The position numbers were made by a program, and so were the translations under genes. A stretch of 50,728 bases of DNA, taken from positions 1 through 50,728 of the forward strand of contig JADGDT010000011.1 in NCBI GenBank assembly GCA_016744755.1, in the 5' to 3' direction. Shown here one piece after another: positions 44,281 to 50,728 of the stretch (the first letter of the stretch is position 1; each line of letters begins with the position of its first letter). The notes under the pieces are model-generated. The model did not search any database. It saw nothing but the letters and a program-made list of their open reading frames with translations, and was not told the origin of the DNA. This DNA comes from Ichthyobacteriaceae bacterium (GTDB lineage: Bacteria; Bacteroidota; Bacteroidia; Flavobacteriales; JADGDT01).

Positions 44281-45336
44281 TCACAATTCGCCAGATGGTT
44301 TGTTAATACTTACTCCAGCATCAATTGGATTACCGAAAACTGGAAACCCTTCGTTGTTAAAAACAAATTTCTGTAGTCTAACATCTCTATCCCATCCGTG
44401 TTCTGTCCCTTTTTTTGAATGATAAAAAATCCAATACTCTGTATTGTCGGGCGATTTCACAAATGAAGCATGACCAACACCGTGTACAGAATTTGTGCCT
44501 CCAAATACAGGACCGTGTTTTTCCCATGAATCAGTATTTAATGGATCAATTCCTATCAACTTTAACAATCCAAGTTTGTAATGTTTTGTCCAAGAACCTC
44601 TAGTAGAATAAACTATAAATAAATCGTTGTTATGTTTCAGTACTTCTTGTCCTTCTTGCAAGGCGAAATCTTCACCTATTTCCCATTCTTCAGATGCTTT
44701 AGAAATAAGACTTCTTTTTCCTAACGTCCAAGGATTAATCAATTGGGCAATGTAAGTGTGCTGAGCTGTTTTATCTGTATCTACTTGTTTTTCCCAACCC
44801 GACCATGTTGCATACCATTTAGAGTTGTACTCAAAAACATTCATATCAATAGCCCAAATATTATTCTCAGGAGTTTGATTTTTGTAATTGTCACCAGTAT
44901 AAATCTCTCCTTTATCGGTGTATGGACCTAGAGGATTATCTGATTCTAAAACCCTTGCTCTCTGATAGGTATATGGTGTTCCTTTTCTTTTGGCACCTGC
45001 ATAATAGATGTACCATTTTCCTTTTACAAAATGTAGCTCTGGAGCCCAAAGACTATATAATTTTTCGTCTTGTGAAGTACCTGTAAAAATAACTTTATCA
45101 TTTTCTTTTACAGTCATAAATCTTGATTCTGAAACTGAAATATTATTACCATCAGAATAGCAAGTATAGTACAAGTTGTTGTGCTTTATCATCCAAGGAT
45201 CTGCACCATCGTATAATGGATTTTCGAAAGTTGTTTCTATTTTACTTTCATTACCCTTAGTCCCTTTATCATCAGAACAAGAAACTATAACTGACAACAA
45301 AACAACTAACACAAAATATTTCAACAAATAAATCAT
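44281..45336 (-). CDS. GH43 lipoprotein
   Basis: A 351-residue lipoprotein (Cys20 in VIVSC) made of one GH43 propeller. Catalytic residues can be placed at Asp46 (YDGADPWMI, base), Asp164 (WAIDMNVFE, pKa modulator) and Glu228 (ALQEGQEVL, acid). The SLWAPELHFVKGKWYIYYAG and GVGHASFV blocks are also typical. GH43 enzymes release arabinofuranose, xylose or related sugars with inversion. It lies 45 bp from a second GH43 lipoprotein gene. The lipid anchor puts it in the periplasm or on the surface, where it may trim side chains. Exact specificity is not visible. Confidence 0.88.
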   Translation of the reverse strand: MIYLLKYFVLVVLLSVIVSCSDDKGTKGNESKIETTFENPLYDGADPWMIKHNNLYYTCYSDGNNISVSESRFMTVKENDKVIFTGTSQDEKLYSLWAPELHFVKGKWYIYYAGAKRKGTPYTYQRARVLESDNPLGPYTDKGEIYTGDNYKNQTPENNIWAIDMNVFEYNSKWYATWSGWEKQVDTDKTAQHTYIAQLINPWTLGKRSLISKASEEWEIGEDFALQEGQEVLKHNNDLFIVYSTRGSWTKHYKLGLLKLIGIDPLNTDSWEKHGPVFGGTNSVHGVGHASFVKSPDNTEYWIFYHSKKGTEHGWDRDVRLQKFVFNNEGFPVFGNPIDAGVSINKPSGEL

Positions 45337-45381
45337 AATAACACTTTTAAGTTTTAATTAAAACAATTCATCTACTAAGTC

Positions 45382-46356
45382 TTATTTTTCAGTTGGTGTA
45401 AAATAGTTACTATCAACCTTAACAACAGTTTCATCTCCACTACCTGTAACGGAATAATTAGAGATGTGCAATACCCTAGGAGAAACTAAGGAGTCATTTA
45501 AATGAGAATGAAACACTATTTTATTATTCCCATCTTTATCTTTAAACAAAGAATGATGCCCTGTTCCTTTCAATGTTTTAGGTTTAGATAAAATAGGATT
45601 AGATTTACTTTTAGTCCATTTGCCAAATGGGCTTGTGGCAGTGGCATAACCAACTCCGTAGAATTGACTTCTAAAATCATTTCCAGAATAAGTAATAACG
45701 TAGGTATCTCCATTCTTAAACACAAATGGTCCTTCATTTACAAGTCCCAACTTCTTCTCCCAATCTTGCGAAACTCCAAAGCAAAATGTAAGTGTGTTCT
45801 TTTTCATTGTCATTAAATTATCCTCCAACTCTGCAACCCAAATTTCATTTCCATTTGTAAACTGTACAAAGAAAATATAAGGGGTACCATCATCATCAAT
45901 AAACAAATGATGATCTATAGCTTTACTAGAAAGAATTGGTTTCTTTTCTTCTTGTATAAAAGGACCTTCAGGGCTGTTACTAGTTGCAGCACATATATGT
46001 TCATCTGCAGAATAGTACATAATAAATTTATTGTTTCTGAAATAAACTTCTGGTGCCCAAAACCATTTATCAGCATAGCTATCTTTTTTATTTAATGCTA
46101 GGTCGTTTGTTTTTAAAGCTGCTTTTTCCCAAACCTTCAGATCGTTAGATTTATAAACAACTATACCGTTTGGAGACATTGTTCCGTAGGCATAATAAAA
46201 ATCGTCATGTAAAAGGATGTAAGGATCTGCCAATGTCAAATCTTTCTTTTTTATATTATCGTCATTGTGACTTACTTTCTCTTTAACCTCATTACTACAA
46301 GACGTAACGAAAATATATAAGAAGAATAATCCTGTTATTTTAAGAAAGATTTTCAT
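45382..46356 (-). CDS. GH43 lipoprotein
   Basis: A 324-residue lipoprotein (Cys20 in FVTSC) with a GH43 propeller. Likely catalytic residues are Asp44 (TLADPYILL), Asp148 (KAIDHHLFID) and Glu208 (LVNEGPFVFK). WFWAPEVYFRNNKFIMYYSADEH and GTGHHSLFKDKDG are typical family blocks. It is distant in sequence from the GH43 encoded next to it, so the two probably cut different linkages. A 130-bp gap upstream could hold an internal promoter, but no convincing match to a known element is seen. Confidence 0.88.
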   Translation of the reverse strand: MKIFLKITGLFFLYIFVTSCSNEVKEKVSHNDDNIKKKDLTLADPYILLHDDFYYAYGTMSPNGIVVYKSNDLKVWEKAALKTNDLALNKKDSYADKWFWAPEVYFRNNKFIMYYSADEHICAATSNSPEGPFIQEEKKPILSSKAIDHHLFIDDDGTPYIFFVQFTNGNEIWVAELEDNLMTMKKNTLTFCFGVSQDWEKKLGLVNEGPFVFKNGDTYVITYSGNDFRSQFYGVGYATATSPFGKWTKSKSNPILSKPKTLKGTGHHSLFKDKDGNNKIVFHSHLNDSLVSPRVLHISNYSVTGSGDETVVKVDSNYFTPTEK

Positions 46357-46486
46357 GACTTTAATTATTAGTTAATCCTTTCAGTTTAAACTTATATCAA
46401 CATCAAAATGCACTAGTAAAACAAAACATACTTGGTTATAATAAAGCAGTTTTAGATTCATTTGGTATTAATTGAAATCACATTAT

Positions 46487-48481
46487 TTATTCAAAAAACT
46501 TTTCTGTTCTTTCTGTTGACATCATTTCCCAAAGAGAAGCTACTGTCCAACCTGGCGCAAAAATATCGTTATAAAAACCTTTTCCGAAATGACCATAATC
46601 CCAGTTAGTGTGTTGTACAACCTCAGGGTAATATCCTTCCTTAGCAATATCGAACATGTGTCCTTTTCGAGGTAATAACTGACTCTTCATAGAACTTTCT
46701 ATAACATCAGCAAATTCTGAGAAACGTGGTTCTTTTTGTTCTTCGGCCAACCAACGTAATACTTCTAGATATCCAAAAATAAATACATCAACATGATTAT
46801 TCTCTACAGATACATTTCCCCAACCTCTAGTTTTGAAACCTACATCTCCTAGCATCTGGCCTTCTGCAAAAGGAACATCCCAATTGTAATACCACGATAA
46901 AACGAAGTAATTTGCTCTTCCTGCTAATTGGATATATTGTTTTCTTTCCTTCCCTTTTGTTACAAACGACATATAATAGAATGCTGTTGCTGTGTAAAAA
47001 CTTGCTTCTTTATCTTCGCAATCGGCATCTAAGGTTGAAGAAAAATAGTCTGATTTATCAACAATGTTTTCTTCTAGATATTTAGCCGTTTTACGTGCAG
47101 AAGTCAAATATTTTTTATCTCCAAAATACTTGTAAGCCATAGTTAATGGTAAAACTGCAGATGGAGAACTTCCTCCTGAAGGATCAGATTCTATGTAATA
47201 AGAATCAAATTTACGTGGAAAACTACCATCGTAGTGTTGAAGTTTTAGCATGTTTGCCAAAATTGACTTCATCTTTACCTCCCATTCTTTATGCTCTCTA
47301 CCTTGTTTTTTCTCGTAATCTAAATAAAGCAACACTGCATATACTCCTTCCGACTGGCGTCTTATTGAAATGATATCATCTTCGTATGGAGCATCAAAAT
47401 CAACATACTCTCTGAAAAAACCTGAAGGCTTAAACCCGTGTTTCAAATATGAATCAAATATTGAGTTACCCATTTTTACAAGCTCCTCATCATTTTTACT
47501 CTCTCCATATTCGAGAGCATTAAAAGCATTTAACAACACTCTTCCTATAAATCCAACCTCAACAATTTGACGCTTCTCGCAAACTGCAGTTCTTATGTGA
47601 GCTCCAGAGAAACCGTGTAAATCAGATTCATCAATAAAACTTTGCTTGTAAAACTTCGTCAATAGTTCTTTAGACTCGGCAGTACTTAGGGCATCTTCTA
47701 TTTTTTTAGGTTCTAGTACATCATAAGTATATAACCATGTTTCCTTTACAAAAGATTCAAAATTCTTTGTGTTTCCAGTCCTAATCTCATAGTTTAATTC
47801 TATGCTTTCGCCTTTTTTAAGTTTTGTAAAGGCCAAAGTAGAAGGCGATAAAATTAATTTTCTAACATAAGTATTAGGAGCTTCTTGATATGGGTATCCA
47901 AATTGTAGATATACTTTATTGTTTTTTTCTCCGAAACCAACACTTCCCAAATCAGTTTTACCGTTTAAGATAACTTGCCCGTAAACAGGTACTCCTATTG
48001 CATCTTTTTCTAACTTATCTTTTCTTAAAACTGTAACGTACTTACCCGAAGATTCGTCAACTCCACCTGATAGCGGAGAACTTAATCTGTCTTCTCGTAC
48101 AGTCCAATTATTAGATTCTTTTACTGATGGTGCTCCTTTGGAAGATCTAAGGTTTTTACGATACCAAAATCCTGGTAAAAGGAAATTTGTTTTATCGTAA
48201 CTCAATTCTGTTATATATCGATTCTGGAGGTTGATATTTACATCTTTATCGCTTTTAATATCAAACTTATAGTAATTACCCTTTTTTGAAGCATTGATTA
48301 CTACATCTTTTAAATTATCGGAGGTTAACGTCCATTGATTATCTCCTATACTTTCCCATTTTAAATCGTAAGATTCAGCTAAATTACCAGCGCTCTTAAC
48401 GTAAATAACTGATTCAATATTTTGAGCAAAAATAACTGTACTCAAAACAATTAATACTGCAATAAGTTTTATTTTTATCAT
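46487..48481 (-). CDS. secreted unassigned glycan-active enzyme (paralogue of the 42056-44224 product)
   Basis: A 664-residue secreted protein with a signal peptide ending IFAQ (residue 20) and no lipobox. The N-terminal 250 residues are beta-rich (NNWTVREDRLSSPLSGG at about 124-140). The rest is a helical repeat region: EVGFIGRVLLNAFNALEYG, QHYDGSFPRKFDSYY, DADCEDKEASFYTATAFYYMS, and the C-terminal HTNWDYGHFGKGFYNDIFAPGWTVASLWEMM. It shares layout and short motifs with the 42056-44224 protein but is otherwise well diverged. I cannot assign a known family. The conserved acidic residues in REDR and DKEA are candidates for the active site. Confidence 0.6.
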   Translation of the reverse strand: MIKIKLIAVLIVLSTVIFAQNIESVIYVKSAGNLAESYDLKWESIGDNQWTLTSDNLKDVVINASKKGNYYKFDIKSDKDVNINLQNRYITELSYDKTNFLLPGFWYRKNLRSSKGAPSVKESNNWTVREDRLSSPLSGGVDESSGKYVTVLRKDKLEKDAIGVPVYGQVILNGKTDLGSVGFGEKNNKVYLQFGYPYQEAPNTYVRKLILSPSTLAFTKLKKGESIELNYEIRTGNTKNFESFVKETWLYTYDVLEPKKIEDALSTAESKELLTKFYKQSFIDESDLHGFSGAHIRTAVCEKRQIVEVGFIGRVLLNAFNALEYGESKNDEELVKMGNSIFDSYLKHGFKPSGFFREYVDFDAPYEDDIISIRRQSEGVYAVLLYLDYEKKQGREHKEWEVKMKSILANMLKLQHYDGSFPRKFDSYYIESDPSGGSSPSAVLPLTMAYKYFGDKKYLTSARKTAKYLEENIVDKSDYFSSTLDADCEDKEASFYTATAFYYMSFVTKGKERKQYIQLAGRANYFVLSWYYNWDVPFAEGQMLGDVGFKTRGWGNVSVENNHVDVFIFGYLEVLRWLAEEQKEPRFSEFADVIESSMKSQLLPRKGHMFDIAKEGYYPEVVQHTNWDYGHFGKGFYNDIFAPGWTVASLWEMMSTERTEKFFE

Positions 48482-48552
48482 AGTAATTGCTTTTAACCTG
48501 TGGATATTTTAAAAAAGAGGAAAGCATAATAACTTCCCTCTTAAATTTATTC

Positions 48553-49572
48553 TTATTCTATTCCAAACTTATAGATAGTCTCTGTGTGATATTTTTCTCC
48601 TGGCCTAACAAGGGTTGAAGAAAAATTATCCTGGTTAGGAGAATCAGGGTAATGCTGAGTTTCTAAACAGAAAGCTTCTCTGAACTCGTATTTCTTACCT
48701 CCTTTACCTACATCACTTCCATCGAGGAAATTTGATGCATAAAATTGCATTCCTGGCTCTGTAGTATAAACTTCCATTGTACGACCAGATTTTGGTTCCA
48801 ATACTTTTGCAGCAAGTTTCATCTGTCCATCTTCGCCATTTAGTACCCAGTTATGGTCGAATCCAAAACCATTTTTCAACACTTCATCATCAGCATCTAT
48901 ATTCTTACCCATAGCAGTAGCAGAAATAAAATCGAAAGGAGTTCCTTCTACTTTAGCCAGTTCACCAGTAGGTATCATTGTGTCACTTATTGGGGTATAT
49001 CTATCGGCATTTATTGTGAGTTGATGATCTAGCACTTTCCCATTACCAGCTCCAAGTAAGTTAAAGAATGAATGATGAGTTAGATTAATAACAGTTGCCT
49101 TATCAGTTGTGGCATCATAAATTATTTTCAATTCGTTGTCATCTGTTAGTTCGTAAGTAACGGTAACTTCTACATTACCTGGATAACCTTCGTGCATGTC
49201 AGGATCAATGTGCGTTAATTTTAAACTATTTTCTGTTTGTTCTGCATCCCATACAACATCGTTATATCCTACTTCTCCGCCGTGTAATCCATTTGGACCA
49301 TTGTTTTGTTTTAAAGTATATTCTACTCCATCAATAGAAAATTTTCCATTTGCAATTCTGTTTCCGTATCTACCAATTAAAGCACCGAAGTAAGGGTTTC
49401 CCTTTACTGTTTCTTCTAAAGTATCGTACCCCAAAACAACATCTTCGAAATTGCCATCTCTATCGGGTACATTAATTGAAACTACTTTACCACCGAAATT
49501 AGTAATGGTAACTTCAACATTGTTTTTATTTTTCAGAGTAAAAAGCTCTACTTTTTTTCCTTGTATTTCCAT
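48553..49572 (-). CDS. galM: aldose 1-epimerase, cytoplasmic form
   Basis: A 339-residue mutarotase without a signal peptide, so cytoplasmic. Family motifs are FGGKVVSINVPDRDG, LIGRYGNRIANGKF, NNGPNGLHGG with the substrate-binding histidine, INLTHHSFFNL with the catalytic His, and the late EPGMQFYASNF and FCLETQHYPDSPN, the last holding the catalytic Glu. The next protein upstream is very similar but lipid-anchored, so the pair probably arose by duplication and serves two compartments. Such enzymes interconvert anomers of freed sugars before isomerases act on them. Confidence 0.93.
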   Translation of the reverse strand: MEIQGKKVELFTLKNKNNVEVTITNFGGKVVSINVPDRDGNFEDVVLGYDTLEETVKGNPYFGALIGRYGNRIANGKFSIDGVEYTLKQNNGPNGLHGGEVGYNDVVWDAEQTENSLKLTHIDPDMHEGYPGNVEVTVTYELTDDNELKIIYDATTDKATVINLTHHSFFNLLGAGNGKVLDHQLTINADRYTPISDTMIPTGELAKVEGTPFDFISATAMGKNIDADDEVLKNGFGFDHNWVLNGEDGQMKLAAKVLEPKSGRTMEVYTTEPGMQFYASNFLDGSDVGKGGKKYEFREAFCLETQHYPDSPNQDNFSSTLVRPGEKYHTETIYKFGIE

Positions 49573-49645
49573 TGTAGTATTTTATTGATACTGCTATCAT
49601 AATTAAAATTTTCATGACAGCAACATTAAAAGGTTTAGTTTAAGT

Positions 49646-50728
49646 TTATTCTATCCCAAACTTATAAATAGTTTCAGTATGGTATTTCTCGCTAGGACGA
49701 ACTACAGTAGTAGGGAAGTTATTCTGATTAGGAGAATCAGGATAGTGTTGAGACTCTAAACAAAATGCTGTACGGTATGTATATTTCTTACCTCCTTTAC
49801 CAACATCAGTTCCATCTAAAAAATTCCCAGCATAAAACTGCAAACCTGGTTCAGTTGTGTAAACTTCCATTGTTCTACCTGATTTAGGCTCAACAACTTT
49901 AGCCGCTAATGCCATAGTACCATCTTGGTTATTTAAAACCCAATTGTGATCGAATCCAAATCCATTTTTAAGAACTTGATTGTCGGCATCAATATTTTTT
50001 CCTATTGGAGTAAGTTTTGTGAAATCAAAAGGGGTTTCAACCACAGGAGCTAATTCGCCAGTAGGAATCATTGTTGTGTCGATAGGAGTATATCTATCGG
50101 CTGATATCATTAAATCATGATCTAAAATTGTACCGTTTCCTGCTCCGTGAAGATTAAAGAAAGAGTGGTGAGTAAGATTTACAATTGTTGGTTTATCGGT
50201 AGTAGCGTCATAAGTTATTTTTAACTCATTAGCATCAGTTAATTCATAAACAACTGTTACATCTAATCTTCCAGGATAACCTTCGTGCATATCAGGATCT
50301 ACATGTTTCAGAATTAATTTATTCCCAACTTGCTTAGCATCCCAAACAAAATCGTTATACCCTACCAAACCTCCGTGAAGAGCGTTGTAATCATTGTTAG
50401 TCTTTAAAGTGTAATCATTTCCATCAATAGAAAATTTACCTTTTGCTATACGGTTACCATATCTCCCAATTAGCGCTCCAAAATAAAGGTTTCCTTTTAC
50501 CGTTTCCTCAATATTATCGTATCCCAAAACTACATCTTCGAACTTCCCATCTCTATCAGGAACATTTAAAGAAACTACTTTACCTCCAAAGTTTGTGATT
50601 GTCACAATAACATTGTTCGTGTTTTTCAATGTGAAAAGCTTTGCCATTTTCCCATTAACATCCATTTCCCAATTGTTCTTAACTTCCTTTTTTGTTGCTT
50701 TTTCTTTACTCACATCGTTGTTACATGC
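49646..50728 (-). CDS. galM: aldose 1-epimerase, probable lipoprotein, 5' end cut by the window
   Basis: A mutarotase close to the 48553-49572 product, with LIGRYGNRIAKGKF, VNLTHHSFFNL and FCLESQHYPDSPN. A GTG at 50713 could be read as a start, but the frame stays open to the window edge and encodes Ala-Cys-Asn-Asn-Asp just before it. That is the end of a lipobox with Cys+1, so the true start is beyond 50728 and the protein is probably lipid-anchored, outside the cytoplasm. The following charged linker (SKEKATKKEVKNN), absent from its paralogue, fits a tethered domain. It is the first visible gene of the operon that runs to 38555; other genes may precede it. Confidence 0.88.
   Translation of the reverse strand, partial: ACNNDVSKEKATKKEVKNNWEMDVNGKMAKLFTLKNTNNVIVTITNFGGKVVSLNVPDRDGKFEDVVLGYDNIEETVKGNLYFGALIGRYGNRIAKGKFSIDGNDYTLKTNNDYNALHGGLVGYNDFVWDAKQVGNKLILKHVDPDMHEGYPGRLDVTVVYELTDANELKITYDATTDKPTIVNLTHHSFFNLHGAGNGTILDHDLMISADRYTPIDTTMIPTGELAPVVETPFDFTKLTPIGKNIDADNQVLKNGFGFDHNWVLNNQDGTMALAAKVVEPKSGRTMEVYTTEPGLQFYAGNFLDGTDVGKGGKKYTYRTAFCLESQHYPDSPNQNNFPTTVVRPSEKYHTETIYKFGIE

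Noticed and set aside
42454-47740. Further CCATGTTTC hits as regulator sites (near 42463 and 47737)
   Set aside because: They are inside genes where the minus strand encodes Glu-Thr-Trp, and the AACAAT block at 12 bases is missing.
1-50728. tRNA, rRNA and riboswitch genes
   Set aside because: I looked for cloverleaf-like GC-rich segments and conserved rRNA or riboswitch words and found none; a covariance-model search could still find a small RNA.

Overview
The window comes from an AT-rich member of the Bacteroidota. The evidence is a SusC/SusD pair, a hybrid two-component regulator, SPII lipoproteins, and many secreted proteins ending in type IX secretion (T9SS) sorting domains. The genus cannot be fixed from sequence alone; a marine Bacteroidales, Marinilabiliales or Flavobacteriia-type organism is plausible. 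Almost all of it (about 2.1-50.7 kb) is one very large polysaccharide utilization locus (PUL), read mostly on the minus strand.

Region by region. (1) 1-2.1 kb: a decayed border with an ISAs1-type transposase tail, an IS3-type orfA remnant, one orphan hypothetical gene and AT-rich DNA. (2) 9.65-2.1 kb, minus strand: a catabolic operon in the order LacI-type regulator, AraB-family ribulokinase, FucI-type isomerase, a mutarotase-like lipoprotein, FucP-type sugar/H+ symporter, terminator. (3) 9.66-10.1 kb: a 170-bp inverted-repeat element. (4) 19.8-10.1 kb, minus strand: an operon of secreted proteins (FGE-like, GH43, two T9SS proteins sharing an N-terminal GGxxDGY motif, a 75-aa membrane peptide, a GH43-like propeller and a GH99-like barrel with CBM9-like and T9SS domains). 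(5) 34.2-20.1 kb, minus strand: the PUL core, with two GH172 (DUF2961) proteins, a degenerate GH62-like lipoprotein, SusC, SusD, a SusE/F-position lipoprotein, and a T9SS protein with three copies of a concanavalin-like module. (6) 34.4-38.4 kb, plus strand: the hybrid two-component regulator. (7) 50.7-38.6 kb, minus strand: two aldose epimerases, two related unassigned enzymes, two GH43 lipoproteins and a CotH-domain T9SS protein.

Working model (inference): secreted and lipid-anchored GH172, GH43, GH99-like and unassigned enzymes cut a glycan rich in arabinofuranose; surface modules and SusCD bind and import fragments; FucP imports the free sugar. FucI isomerises D-arabinose as well as L-fucose, and AraB-family kinases accept D-ribulose. 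With no fuculose aldolase, no araA and no araD in the window, the simplest route is D-arabinose to D-ribulose to D-ribulose-5-phosphate. Together with two GH172 genes (a family that includes exo-alpha-D-arabinofuranosidases), this points to a D-arabinan or another D-arabinofuranosyl glycan rather than L-arabinan or fucoidan.

Two regulatory layers are visible. A LacI-type palindrome occurs before the kinase gene and again before the triple-module gene. A bipartite motif AACAAT-N12-TGAAACATGG with identical spacing occurs before two PUL-core genes and is a candidate site for the hybrid regulator. Four gene junctions carry stem-loops whose arms are built from 7- or 8-nt words, a different word at each site.
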